The notes: a model not told the origin generated them from the sequence alone. Positions 35,399 to 43,987 are shown, counted from the first letter of the stretch. The stretch: DNA of 64,000 nt from DATDGX01 sp036521875 (GCA_036521875.1 DATDGX010000141.1:1-64000), one strand, 5' to 3'. Translations and numbers: made by a program.

Positions 35399-36367
35399 CT
35401 AAACGGCTTCCTGCGAATTGTCGCGCAGCGTGCGTCCGGTCAGCGCGATGAAGGCATCGGAAAGATTCGGGCTGTGCAGGCTGAAGTCGATCACACGCAC
35501 GCCTGACGCTTGAAGCTGTTGGATCACGTCTCTGACCTGCGCGAGGCTGGCCATTTCTAGCGTAGCGATTCCCTCCCCGCCCGCGGGCGCGATTTCGCGC
35601 ACGCCGGCGAAACTCTCCGGCCATTCCGCTGGCAACTGGCCGCGGTAAGTTAGTTCCATGCGAGGCCTGCCGCCGCCCAGCGAAATCAATTCGTCGACGC
35701 TGCCGTCGGCAATCAGTCTGCCGCGATCGATCAGCAATACGCGGTCGCAGAGCCGCTCCGCCTCTTCCATATAGTGCGTACTGTAGATCACGCCAGCACC
35801 GGCGTCGGCGCGGCGGCGCACCAGCGCCAGAATCTGCTCGCGCGACTGAAGGTCAACGCCCACTGTCGGTTCGTCGAGCAACAGAATGGCCGGCCGATGA
35901 ACTATTCCGCAAGCAAGGTTAAGGCGCCGCTTGAGGCCGCCCGAAAACGAATGCATCGGATCGTCAGCACGGTCATCGAGTCCCACTTCCCTAAGTACCT
36001 GCGCGCAGGACTTGCTTGCCTCGGCACGCGACAGACCTTGCACCCGCGCGAAGTGCCAAACGTTCTGCGCTGCGCTCAGAGTCGGGTAAAGCGCGAGTGA
36101 CTGCGGTACCAGACCTAGCATACGACACAGACCGCGCGGATCCGCGGCGGGCGGCTGACCCTGAATCAGGACGCGGCCGGAGTCGGGTCTCAGCACCGTG
36201 GAGAGAATTGAAAGCGTGGTGGTTTTGCCGGCGCCATTGGGTCCGAGCAATCCGGCGATCTCGCCGGGCCTCACTCCCAGGGTGACGTTGTCGAGCGCGA
36301 GACGTCTCCCATAACTTTTGGAGATTCCGATCGCCTCGAGAATTGGCGCGCGCTCGTCAGGATTCAT
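35399..36367 (-). CDS. ABC transporter ATP-binding protein
   Basis: The 322-residue ATPase carries Walker A GPNGAGKTT, Q-loop LGLVPQSLALYPTLS, signature HSFSGGLKRRLNLACG, Walker B ILLLDEPTVGVD and H-loop STHYMEEAERLCD. The C-terminal 80 residues form the extra domain usual in ABC-2 drug/lipid exporters. Its ATG overlaps the TGA of the remnant frame upstream (ATGA at 36364-36367), which indicates an operon with the polyketide synthase gene. Confidence 0.95.
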   Translation of the reverse strand: MNPDERAPILEAIGISKSYGRRLALDNVTLGVRPGEIAGLLGPNGAGKTTTLSILSTVLRPDSGRVLIQGQPPAADPRGLCRMLGLVPQSLALYPTLSAAQNVWHFARVQGLSRAEASKSCAQVLREVGLDDRADDPMHSFSGGLKRRLNLACGIVHRPAILLLDEPTVGVDLQSREQILALVRRRADAGAGVIYSTHYMEEAERLCDRVLLIDRGRLIADGSVDELISLGGGRPRMELTYRGQLPAEWPESFAGVREIAPAGGEGIATLEMASLAQVRDVIQQLQASGVRVIDFSLHSPNLSDAFIALTGRTLRDNSQEAV

Positions 36368-36725
36368 CGGGAAATCAAGCGACTGATACCATCATCCGCA
36401 TCGCGCCGCCCATCATCGAACGAACATCGCAAGATAGTTCGCGAGAAAGTCGATAGTACTTTTCGTGCGCGAGGATGCCGCGCGAGCGTCAACATGCTAT
36501 TCGTCACTAGCAAGTAGCTGCGGAACAACTCCCGCGCCGCGCGCGCATCGGCTTGCATGCTCTTGCGCGTCGCGCCGTGCGCGAGAATATCCGGCAATAG
36601 CCCGCCGGAATTCAAGGCCGAGTTAAGTCCGATCGATAAGCGGGACCTCCGCCAATGATCACAAGGTCCCATATCTCGCGCGCGCGGTCCGTTACATATC
36701 CGGCCGCCTCACCATTAGCCGTCAC
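36364..36725 (-). pseudogene. Remnant of an FAD-dependent oxidoreductase between PKS and ABC genes
   Basis: Starting from a GTG at 36725, 18 bases after the polyketide synthase stop, one frame reads VTANGEAAGYVTDRAREIWD, then LVIIGGGPA, a dinucleotide-binding beta-alpha-beta start. The frame is lost right after GGGPA (near 36640). Later stretches in two other frames look protein-like (RELFRSYLLVTNSMLTLARH, then HEKYYRLSRELSCDV). Over 1 kb expected for such an enzyme is missing. FAD oxidoreductases commonly accompany bacterial type III polyketide synthases. I infer an internal deletion plus frameshifts. The identity of the downstream part is uncertain. Confidence 0.55.
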
Positions 36726-36743
36726 TGGATACGACCACCGGTA

Positions 36744-37820
36744 TCACCATTGCAACAGAACCAGTTCGCCGCAGAACCCCGGTCCCATCGAAAGCAGTAC
36801 TCCGTATTGCCCGGAGCGCGCCACCCCGGATTCGAGAAAGTCGGCAGCAACGAACAGCACCGAGGCGGAGGAAATATTTCCCACCGCTTCCAGCGATCGC
36901 CACGACAGGGAGAGCGCGCACTTAGGTACTTCGAGCGCTTCCTGGATAGCTTCCAGGACCTTCGGGCCGCCGGTATGCGCAATCCAATGATTGATATCGC
37001 GGCGCGAAAGGCTATGCTCAGCAAGAAAGGAATCCACGCCTGCGCGCAGATTGTCCCGCACCAGGTCCGGGACTCCGGCTGCGAGAACTACCTGGAATCC
37101 GCTGTCTACGATTCGCCAGCCCATCATGTCTTCAGTGTCGTGAAAAAATATCGACTTAGAGGCGACGATCCGCGGCGCTCGCGGACTGTCTGGTCTCGCG
37201 CCCCCCATCAACACCACCGCCGCGGCGCCATCGGCAAACAGTCCCGAGGCGATCATGTTGGCGATAGACTGATCGCGAATCTGCAATGTCAGCGAACAGA
37301 TCTCTACTGATAACAGGAGCGCGGTTTCGGTCGGGAATGCGCGAAGGTAATCGGCCGCGCGAGCGATTCCGGCCGCGCCGCCAACGCATCCGAGGCCGAA
37401 GATCGGGGTGCGCTTGATGTCCGAGCGCATCGCCATGCGGTTGATCAGCCTGGCGTCGAGGCTCGGCGCGGAGATGCCGGTAACCGTGGTGAAGAAAACA
37501 TGGTCTACATCGCGCGGCTCCAGCCCTGCCTGTGACAGCGCGGACTCCACCGCCTTCGCGCCGAGGCCGGTTGCGATTTCCAACCAGGCTTGATTGGACT
37601 TGGCGAACGAATCGAGCGCCCGATAACCTTCCATCGTGAGCGCCAGATGCCGTCCGCGAACTCCGACTGCGCGATGAAGTCGCTCGAAACGAGCGCGCCC
37701 TTCGTCGGTGCCGCCCCATTCATTCCACAGCGCGGTGGACAGCGTTTCCTGATCGTAATAATTTTCCGGTAGTACGCAACCAATCGATCGGATCACTGGA
37801 TACTGTAAGTCGCTATTCAT
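36744..37820 (-). CDS. Type III polyketide synthase (chalcone/alkylresorcinol synthase-like)
   Basis: The 358-residue thiolase-fold protein has the catalytic triad Cys145 (IFGLGCVGGAAG), His282 (IAHTGGPKVLEA) and Asn315 (VGNISSASVLF). It ends SMGPGFCGELVLLQW, the GPG loop typical of type III polyketide synthases rather than FabH. It would extend an acyl-CoA starter with malonyl-CoA to a pyrone, resorcinol or phloroglucinol. ATG 37820 is used here. In-frame TTG 37826 and GTG 37832 are alternatives, with AAGGA nearby. The product is unknown. An oxidoreductase remnant and an ABC exporter lie downstream. Confidence 0.9.
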   Translation of the reverse strand: MNSDLQYPVIRSIGCVLPENYYDQETLSTALWNEWGGTDEGRARFERLHRAVGVRGRHLALTMEGYRALDSFAKSNQAWLEIATGLGAKAVESALSQAGLEPRDVDHVFFTTVTGISAPSLDARLINRMAMRSDIKRTPIFGLGCVGGAAGIARAADYLRAFPTETALLLSVEICSLTLQIRDQSIANMIASGLFADGAAAVVLMGGARPDSPRAPRIVASKSIFFHDTEDMMGWRIVDSGFQVVLAAGVPDLVRDNLRAGVDSFLAEHSLSRRDINHWIAHTGGPKVLEAIQEALEVPKCALSLSWRSLEAVGNISSASVLFVAADFLESGVARSGQYGVLLSMGPGFCGELVLLQW

Positions 37821-37832
37821 TCGCAACGACAC

Positions 37833-38273
37833 TATTCCTTCGGCGATAGAGCAGGCCGTGTACGACGCCGTTGCACAACGGGCGTGCGTTCGACTCGAAG
37901 ACTGCTTGTGAGCGGTGGAGGAAGCCGGTCTTGAGCGACCGTGAGGATCCAGAATTCACTCGCAGAAATCTAAACGCGTCGCCAGCACCATAAATCGGAA
38001 TCTCGAATATCGAGGTTCCTATAGATCACGATAGACACACGCGAGTCAGAGCCGCAACGCCCTTAACGCGAACGCGATGCTGAGACTCAAATTCACCGAC
38101 GGGTCAGTTGAAAGTCAGCCGGACAAGCCGGCGAATCCAAATCGAATGCGTGACGAATTCCAAGCCCGCCCTGGGAGCGTCAGGACGTGCGTAGAACCAA
38201 ATGACGGCCCGGCAGCGAGGGCCAAATGCACTCGCCGCCGGGAATCGAAAATCTACTGCTCGAAGACGCGCCG
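37833..38273. other. Intergenic region, no gene seen
   Basis: About 440 bases between the polyketide synthase start and the end of the isc-associated gene. I find no coding signature on either strand. It should include the polyketide synthase promoter, but I cannot assign the boxes. Confidence 0.45.
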
Positions 38274-38876
38274 CTATGCGCGCGCGGTGCGAAGCTTGCG
38301 CGATGCGCCGCGCACGGGGCGCGTTCGCGCCGCAGTCTTGTGCCGGATGCGCGCCGGCTTGGCGGCGACTTTCGCCGGCTTCGCATGCGCCGTGAGCGCG
38401 GGCGCCACCTGGCCCGGCGGGGCCTCGAGCACAACCGGCGCAAGGGCGGCCTGTTCGGCCTGCAACGCAAGAGCGGCGCGCCGGCGCTCGAGCGCCTCGA
38501 GCTTGCGCTCCTTCCAGCGCTTGAGTCCGTTCCTCATATACTCGGGATTGATATCGAGCATCTCGCAGACGTTGTCGAACGAGAACACCCACTTCTTATC
38601 CTCGAGGACGATCCACTCTTCGGCTTCGCGGAACAGCCGCTGACCCTTGTTGGTGGCCGAGTCGATGCACTTCATGAAGCACTCGACAGCGTCCTCGAGC
38701 ACGCTCAGGATCAGCCGCTTCTCGCCCTCGAGCAGATGCTTCTTGCGCATCGCCTCGAAGTATTGAATCGGCAAAAGCGTGTCGGGCTCGAACAGCCCTG
38801 GCAGCTTTTCGTCCAGTGTTTCCTTCTCCTGCATCTTCGGTCCCTGCTCCGTTCGCATATTCTGATGTACTTCCAC
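38274..38876 (-). CDS. Conserved protein of unknown function with basic C-terminal tail
   Basis: The GTG at 38876 has AGGAGG eight bases upstream and gives 200 residues. Residues about 45-130 are well structured (KRLILSVLEDAVECFMKCID, RLFREAEEWIVLEDKKWVFS, FDNVCEMLDINPEYMRNGLK), with a helix-turn-helix-like end (FDNVCEMLDI...MRNGLKRWKE). I associate this layout with unnamed proteins of deltaproteobacteria and Nitrospirae. The tail from residue 150 is Ala/Lys/Arg/Pro-rich, as in nucleic-acid-binding tails. It is last in line behind the isc operon, 52 bases after iscX. A regulatory role is possible but unproven. Confidence 0.75.
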   Translation of the reverse strand: MEVHQNMRTEQGPKMQEKETLDEKLPGLFEPDTLLPIQYFEAMRKKHLLEGEKRLILSVLEDAVECFMKCIDSATNKGQRLFREAEEWIVLEDKKWVFSFDNVCEMLDINPEYMRNGLKRWKERKLEALERRRAALALQAEQAALAPVVLEAPPGQVAPALTAHAKPAKVAAKPARIRHKTAARTRPVRGASRKLRTARA

Positions 38877-38928
38877 CGCCCCACCCTCCTGCTATTGAGA
38901 CGCGCCTCAGCGCGTCAACATTCACTTG

Positions 38929-39147
38929 TTATTCGTCCTCATTCTGTTCGAGGTAAATCTCATTCCACGCCATCTGGATCGCTTCCAACTTCGCTTCGGT
39001 AGACTCTTCGGGATCATCGTCGAACTCGTCGCAATCGATTACCCATTGGCGCAAATCGGTAAAGCGCGCATCGAGCGGATTGAGGCCGGGATGATTCTCG
39101 GCAAGAACCTCCGCCAAATCCTCTGCTTGATCCCACTTGAGTCCCAT
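38929..39147 (-). CDS. iscX: IscX, Fe-S assembly regulator
   Basis: The 72-residue acidic protein reads MGLKWDQAEDLAEVLAENHP, then LRQWVIDCDEFDDDPEEST and ILE/MAWNEIYLE-like helices, matching IscX (YfhJ). IscX binds IscS and iron and modulates cluster assembly. It starts 14 bases after hscA. In E. coli a ferredoxin gene lies between these two, and here there is no room for one. Confidence 0.93.
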   Translation of the reverse strand: MGLKWDQAEDLAEVLAENHPGLNPLDARFTDLRQWVIDCDEFDDDPEESTEAKLEAIQMAWNEIYLEQNEDE

Positions 39148-39161
39148 CGCCTTCGCCTCCG

Positions 39162-41024
39162 TCAGGACAGTTCCTCGACCGACTTTTTTTCCAGCGCGTC
39201 CTTGATAGCGGCGTCCATGATCCGCTCCGCGAACGGAGTACTAGTCTCGTTCAACTGCTCGACCAGTGTGGCTATTAGCTCGCGATCGGAAGTTCCACGG
39301 GCCGCCTCCAGCCTCTCCACCACCTCTGCGATCAGCGCTCGTTCATTGGCGTCTATCAAATGGCCCCACTCACCGAGCTGCTTGTGGAGTGCCGCCAGGA
39401 TTTGCTCGGCATCGTTGCGGGCCGTAATCAGCAGGCGCTCTTCGAGATCCTGCTCGCCCAAATCGAGTGCCTCTTCGAGCATCCGTTCGATCTCCTCGTC
39501 CGTCAGCCCGTAACTTGGCTTGACGTCGACCGAATGCTCGCGGCCGGTGCGCTGATCGCGCGCGTTGACATTAAGTATCCCGTTTGCGTCGATGAGGAAA
39601 GTGACTTCGATACGGGCCAGACCGGCGGGTTGCGGCTGGATCGGGCCGAGCTTGAAACGCGCCAAGCTACGGCAATCTTTAGCAAGCTCTCGCTCGCCCT
39701 GTAGAACGTGGACGTCGACGTGAGTCTGATTGTCAACCGCGGTGGTGAATTGCTCGGTCTTGCTGGTCGGAATGGTAGTGTTGCGATGAATGAGGCGCTC
39801 CATTACGCCGCCAATCGTCTCGATACCGAGCGACAGCGGCACCACGTCGAGCAACAGCATGTCGCCCTGCGTTCCGGCGAGCACACCAGCCTGCACGGCG
39901 GCGCCAAGCGCCACGACCTGTTCGGGATCCAGCGAGCATAGCGGCTCGCGGCGGAACATCGCGGCGACCCGCTCGCGTACCAGCGGCATCCGCGTCGAGC
40001 CGCCGACCAGTACGATCGCATCGATCGCCGGCGCGTCGAGCTTCGCGTCTTTCATCGCGAGCTCGCAGCGTTTGAGTGTCCTCGCCACGAACGGCTCGGC
40101 CATCCGATCGAGTGCGGCGCGCGAGAGCGTCTTGCGAATCGAACGGCCCGGCAGTTCAAGCAGGAGTTCCGTTTCGGCCGCGGCGCTGAGCCGCTTCTTC
40201 GCGTCCTCGGCGGCGGCACGGGCGCTGTTCCACACGTGGCGATCGTTCCTGAGCGCGTCGGGAAGTCCCGCGAGTAGCCAGTCGACGATTGCGCGATCGA
40301 TATCATCGCCGCCCAAATGAGTATCGCCGTTGGTCGCGAGAACTTCGAAAATTCCTTCCTTGATGCTCAGTATCGAAATGTCAAAAGTACCACCGCCAAA
40401 ATCGTAGACCGCGACGTTGCCTTGCGCCTTTTTGTCGAGACCGTAGGCCAGCGAGGCTGCGGTCGGCTCATTCACCAGGCGCACGACTTCGAGTCCCGCG
40501 ATTCGGCCCGCGTCCTTGGTGGCCTGGCGCTGGCCGTCGTTGAAATACGCAGGCACGGTTATGACCACGCGCTCGACCGCTTCGCCAAGAGCGCGCTCGG
40601 CGCGCTCCTTGAGCGCGCGCAGAATCTGAGCCGAGATTTGCGGCGGGGTGAATGCGCGCTGGCCAATCTGGAAGCGCACTACCGGTCCGCTGAGATCCGC
40701 GAACGTGTAGCGGGCGCGATCCTCGGGTGCGACTTCGTCACCGCCGAGTCCCATGTAGCGTTTGACCGAACGAATCACGGCGCCGTACTCACCGCCGGGA
40801 AAGCCCACCGCACTGACGCGGCCGTCCTTCTCCACCGTGAGATGCGGTTCCATCGCGATCGCGCGAGTTCCCACCGCGACCGCTCCGTCGGGCGCAATCG
40901 CGACGACCGAAGGCAGCAGCGCGGCGCCGGTGTCGGCGTCGGCGAGCACGCGCGGCGCACCATCGTCGATCAGCGCAATCAGGCTGTTGGTCGTGCCAAG
41001 GTCGATTCCAAATATGCGGCTCAT
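39162..41024 (-). CDS. hscA: Fe-S cluster chaperone HscA (Hsp70 family)
   Basis: The 620-residue Hsp70 has ATPase motifs IFGIDLGTTNSLIALIDDG, VPAYFNDGQRQATKDAG, AVYDFGGGTFDISIL, THLGGDDIDRAI and VLVGGSTRMPLVRE. A shorter substrate-binding domain follows, with the insertion pattern of HscA rather than DnaK. It takes IscU from HscB and drives cluster release. It overlaps neither neighbour: 6 bases separate it from hscB and 14 from iscX. Confidence 0.95.
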   Translation of the reverse strand: MSRIFGIDLGTTNSLIALIDDGAPRVLADADTGAALLPSVVAIAPDGAVAVGTRAIAMEPHLTVEKDGRVSAVGFPGGEYGAVIRSVKRYMGLGGDEVAPEDRARYTFADLSGPVVRFQIGQRAFTPPQISAQILRALKERAERALGEAVERVVITVPAYFNDGQRQATKDAGRIAGLEVVRLVNEPTAASLAYGLDKKAQGNVAVYDFGGGTFDISILSIKEGIFEVLATNGDTHLGGDDIDRAIVDWLLAGLPDALRNDRHVWNSARAAAEDAKKRLSAAAETELLLELPGRSIRKTLSRAALDRMAEPFVARTLKRCELAMKDAKLDAPAIDAIVLVGGSTRMPLVRERVAAMFRREPLCSLDPEQVVALGAAVQAGVLAGTQGDMLLLDVVPLSLGIETIGGVMERLIHRNTTIPTSKTEQFTTAVDNQTHVDVHVLQGERELAKDCRSLARFKLGPIQPQPAGLARIEVTFLIDANGILNVNARDQRTGREHSVDVKPSYGLTDEEIERMLEEALDLGEQDLEERLLITARNDAEQILAALHKQLGEWGHLIDANERALIAEVVERLEAARGTSDRELIATLVEQLNETSTPFAERIMDAAIKDALEKKSVEELS

Positions 41025-41030
41025 TTCAGG

Positions 41031-41693
41031 TCACGCTGCTTGCAGGCTCTCCAATTCACGGTCGACGTCGCGGATGAGTGTGCGCAGGTAGGCGATTTTC
41101 GAGAGAGTCTGCTTCAACTCCAGGGTAAGCGCCTGGTTAGCTCGAGCATTGTCAGCGGCGCGCTCCGCATCCCACTTTTCGAAGTTGCGCGCGAGCTCGC
41201 CGCCCGCGGCATCCATCGACGCTTGCAACTCGGCGCGCCTGGTTCCCACCTCGCGCGCGAGGCCATTCGTGCCGCTGCCGCCGCGCTTGGCCGCCATCCT
41301 CAGTTCCGCGAGCTGCTCCTGCACCTCGAAGACCAGCTCGGCAAGGTCGATTGGCACCTGTTTGTTGTTCTCCGCGAGCTTCTCGCCGTTGAGTTCCAGC
41401 CAGTAGAGGCCGCGCGCAACCGGGTCGCGGAGCGTCCGATAGCTTCGCGTCAGCAACGCGGTGGAGTTGAGGCTCGCGGCGCGAACCGGCGCTGGCGAGG
41501 AGGCAAATCGATCGGGGTGAATCCTGCGGCTCAAATCGTGATACGCGCGTTCAAGGGCGGGCAAATCGATCGCGAGCTTCCTCGCGACGCCCAACGCCTG
41601 GAAGCAGTCGACCTCAGCCCCGAGCGGCGCGCCGCACTCCGGGCAAATCAACCGCGGCTCGTGCCGCCGTCCGCATGACGGGCATTCGATCAT
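41031..41693 (-). CDS. hscB: HscB co-chaperone with N-terminal zinc-ribbon
   Basis: The 220-residue protein has a J domain with HPD at residues 59-61 (DLSRRIHPDRFASSP) and a C-terminal helical bundle that binds IscU. Ahead of the J domain it carries MIECPSCGRRHEPRLICPEC, a tetracysteine site at Cys4, 7, 17 and 20. Enteric HscB lacks it, while eukaryotic HSC20 has a comparable one. The role is J-protein to HscA, delivering IscU. Confidence 0.94.
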   Translation of the reverse strand: MIECPSCGRRHEPRLICPECGAPLGAEVDCFQALGVARKLAIDLPALERAYHDLSRRIHPDRFASSPAPVRAASLNSTALLTRSYRTLRDPVARGLYWLELNGEKLAENNKQVPIDLAELVFEVQEQLAELRMAAKRGGSGTNGLAREVGTRRAELQASMDAAGGELARNFEKWDAERAADNARANQALTLELKQTLSKIAYLRTLIRDVDRELESLQAA

Positions 41694-41723
41694 CGCTGTG
41701 CCGGTTCTCCCTCATCCGATCGT

Positions 41724-42047
41724 TCACACGACGAACGACTCTCCACATCCGCAAGTCCGCTTGGCGTTGGGATTCACGAGCTTGAAGCCGGACGACATCA
41801 GCTCCTCGGCGTAATCGAGTTCGGAGCCGTTGAGGTACAAGAAACTTTTTTTGTCGACGATGAGCCTGGCGCCATCGCGCTCGAAAACCTTGTCGCGCTC
41901 CTTGGCGGCGTCGATTTCCATCCGGTACTGCAGACCGGAGCACCCGCCGCCAACGACCTTGACGCGCAGGCCGGCGCCGTCGCCCTTGTCGGCGACCAAC
42001 TGCTTGATCTTGTGCGCAGCGCTCTCTGATAGCGAAACATTCGCCAT
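41724..42047 (-). CDS. iscA: IscA, A-type Fe-S carrier
   Basis: The 107-residue protein has the three conserved cysteines of A-type carriers: GGGCSGLQYRME and the C-terminal TCGCGESFVV. It accepts or transfers clusters or iron within the ISC system. It lies 30 bases before hscB and 119 bases after iscU. Confidence 0.95.
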   Translation of the reverse strand: MANVSLSESAAHKIKQLVADKGDGAGLRVKVVGGGCSGLQYRMEIDAAKERDKVFERDGARLIVDKKSFLYLNGSELDYAEELMSSGFKLVNPNAKRTCGCGESFVV

Positions 42048-42166
42048 AACTTAAATCTAAGTCGCCCCTGGTTTCCTGTCCCAGGTTAATTCCGCAATTG
42101 CTTCCGTTCGCGTGTCGGTTCTTCTACGTCTTTATCGCGAGCGAGGTATCACGTCCGGCGCGATGC

Positions 42167-42595
42167 TTACGCCTCGCGCGCTTTCTTGTCGCCGCCTTCG
42201 GTTCCACTAGCAGGCTCGCCCTTATGATTCTTCCAGTCGGTGATCGCGGCTTTGATGGCGTCCTCAGCGAGCACCGAGCAGTGAATCTTCACGGGCGGAA
42301 GATTCAGCTCCTTGACGATGACGGTATTCTTGATGGTCATCGCTTCGTCGATATGCTTGCCCTTGACCAGCTCAGTCACGTAGCTGGAACTCGCGATTGC
42401 GCTGCCGCACCCGAAGGTCTTGAAGCGCGCATCTTCGATCACACCGGCGTCGCTTATCTTGAGCTGCAGCTTCATCACGTCGCCGCACTCAGGCGCGCCA
42501 ACGACGCCGGTGCCGACGCTGGGGTCGTCCTTCGAAAACGAGCCCACGTTGCGCGGATTGTTATAGTGATCGAGAACCTTGTCTGAGTAAGCCAT
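42167..42595 (-). CDS. iscU: IscU scaffold protein
   Basis: The 142-residue scaffold has cluster ligands Cys37 (PECGDVMKLQ), Cys63 (FGCGSAIASSS) and Cys106 (IHCSVLAEDA), with Asp39. The HscA-recognition motif LPPVK is at residues 99-103. A hydrophilic C-terminal tail (GEPASGTEGGDKKAREA) extends slightly beyond the usual end. Confidence 0.97.
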   Translation of the reverse strand: MAYSDKVLDHYNNPRNVGSFSKDDPSVGTGVVGAPECGDVMKLQLKISDAGVIEDARFKTFGCGSAIASSSYVTELVKGKHIDEAMTIKNTVIVKELNLPPVKIHCSVLAEDAIKAAITDWKNHKGEPASGTEGGDKKAREA

Positions 42596-42622
42596 GACGC
42601 CTCCGAACCGCTGTCCCCGTTG

Positions 42623-43843
42623 CTATTGCTTCCACTGGACCGACTTCAGGTCGATCCCTTCTTTGGCCATTTCGTAGAGCGGCGACATATCGCGCAGCCG
42701 CTTCACTTCCTTCGATACCCGCTCGGTCACGTAGTCGACTTCCTCTTCCGTATTGAACCGTCCGAGACCGAAGCGAATCGAACTGTGCGCCAGCTCCTCG
42801 TTAACTCCGAGCGAGCGAATCACATAGGATGGCTCCAGCGTCGCCGAGGTGCATGCCGAGCCGGAGCTCACCGCGATGTCGTTGATACCCATCAGCAGCG
42901 ACTCGCCCTCGACGTACGCGAAGCTCACATTCAGATTACCGGGCAGCCGCTCGGTCGGATGCCCGTTCAAGTAGACCTCGTCGAGACGCTCGAAAATCCC
43001 GGCCTGGAGCTTGTTGCGAAGCTGCAGGAGTTTCTGCGTCTCCTCGGCCATCTCCTTGCCAGCGATTTCGCACGCCGCGCCAAACCCAACGATGCCGGTA
43101 ACGTTGAGCGTGCCAGAACGCATTCCGCGCTCATGCCCACCGCCATCGATAATCGGACTGAGGCGCACGCGCGGACCTTTCGAGCGCACGTAGATTGCGC
43201 CGATACCCTTGGGGCCGTAGAGCTTGTGCCCGCTCATCGACATCAGATCGATCCCGCACTTGTCCACGTCGACCGGAACCTTGCCGACCGCCTGGACCGC
43301 GTCGCAATGGAAGATGATGCCCTTTTCCTTGGCGAGCTTGCCTATCGTCTCGATCGGGTGAATCGTGCCGATCTCGTTGTTCGCGAACATGATCGTGATC
43401 AGCACCGTCTTGTCAGTGATCGCTTTGCGCACGTCGTCGGGATTGACCATCCCGAACTTGTCGACCGCGAGATAGGTGACCGTCGCCTTTCCTTGGCGCT
43501 CGAGCGCGCGGCACGAGTCGAGCACCGCCTTGTGCTCGGTCACACAGGTGATGATGTGGTTGCCCTTTTCTTTGTAAAATTCCAGCACGCCCTTGATCGC
43601 GAGATTGTCGGACTCGGTCGCGCCGCTGGTGAAGATAATTTCCTTGGACTTGGCATTGATCAGCGCGGCGATCTGGTTGCGCGCACGATCGACCCCCTCT
43701 TCCGCTTCCCAGCCGAACGAATGGTTGCGGCTCGCGGCATTACCGAACTTCTGCGTGAAGTACGGAAGCATCGCGTCGAGCACGCGCGGATCGAGCGGGG
43801 TCGTCGCGTGATTGTCCATATATATCGGTGTCTTAAGCATCAC
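42623..43843 (-). CDS. iscS: IscS cysteine desulfurase
   Basis: The 406-residue PLP enzyme begins MMLKTPIYMDNHATTPLDPR. It has the PLP Lys in SMSGHKLYGPKGIGAIYVR and the mobile-loop catalytic Cys in AVSSGSACTSATLEPSYVIR. It supplies sulfur to IscU and to tRNA thiolation. It is the first gene of the isc operon. No iscR precedes it within the window, although the promoter carries Rrf2-type inverted repeats. Confidence 0.97.
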   Translation of the reverse strand: MMLKTPIYMDNHATTPLDPRVLDAMLPYFTQKFGNAASRNHSFGWEAEEGVDRARNQIAALINAKSKEIIFTSGATESDNLAIKGVLEFYKEKGNHIITCVTEHKAVLDSCRALERQGKATVTYLAVDKFGMVNPDDVRKAITDKTVLITIMFANNEIGTIHPIETIGKLAKEKGIIFHCDAVQAVGKVPVDVDKCGIDLMSMSGHKLYGPKGIGAIYVRSKGPRVRLSPIIDGGGHERGMRSGTLNVTGIVGFGAACEIAGKEMAEETQKLLQLRNKLQAGIFERLDEVYLNGHPTERLPGNLNVSFAYVEGESLLMGINDIAVSSGSACTSATLEPSYVIRSLGVNEELAHSSIRFGLGRFNTEEEVDYVTERVSKEVKRLRDMSPLYEMAKEGIDLKSVQWKQ

Positions 43844-43897
43844 GGAGCCCAGGTTCCCTCTGTGTTGGTTTCAGCCTTCTCTTCACGTTCCCCGATT

Positions 43898-43943
43898 AGT
43901 GGACCTGTTGAGTCCAGTATAGCTCTTACCCCCCCAGAGTCAA
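43898..43943 (-). promoter_or_regulatory. isc operon promoter with overlapping Rrf2/IscR-like operator
   Basis: On the minus strand TTGACT (43938-43943) and TATACT (43916-43921) are separated by 16 bases, a good sigma70-type promoter. An inverted repeat AGTGGAC-N7-GTCCAGT (43898-43918) overlaps the -10 box. It resembles the IscR type-1 site, in which GACT and AGTC half-sites are five bases apart inside A/T ends. Confidence 0.7.
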
Positions 43944-43966
43944 CCCAAATCGGGCCTTTTAGGAAT

Positions 43967-43987
43967 ACTGGACCCGCTCAGTCTAGT
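43967..43987 (-). promoter_or_regulatory. Second copy of the isc operator
   Basis: ACTGGAC-N7-GTCTAGT has the same arms and spacing as the site over the -10 box and lies upstream of the -35 box. One mismatch occurs between the arms. Two matched sites suggest cooperative repression by an Rrf2-family regulator encoded elsewhere. Confidence 0.65.

Noticed and set aside
38104..38592. 162-codon minus-strand frame overlapping the isc-linked unknown gene
   Set aside because: It is out of frame with the better-supported GTG-started protein and has a random Arg/Ala-rich composition.
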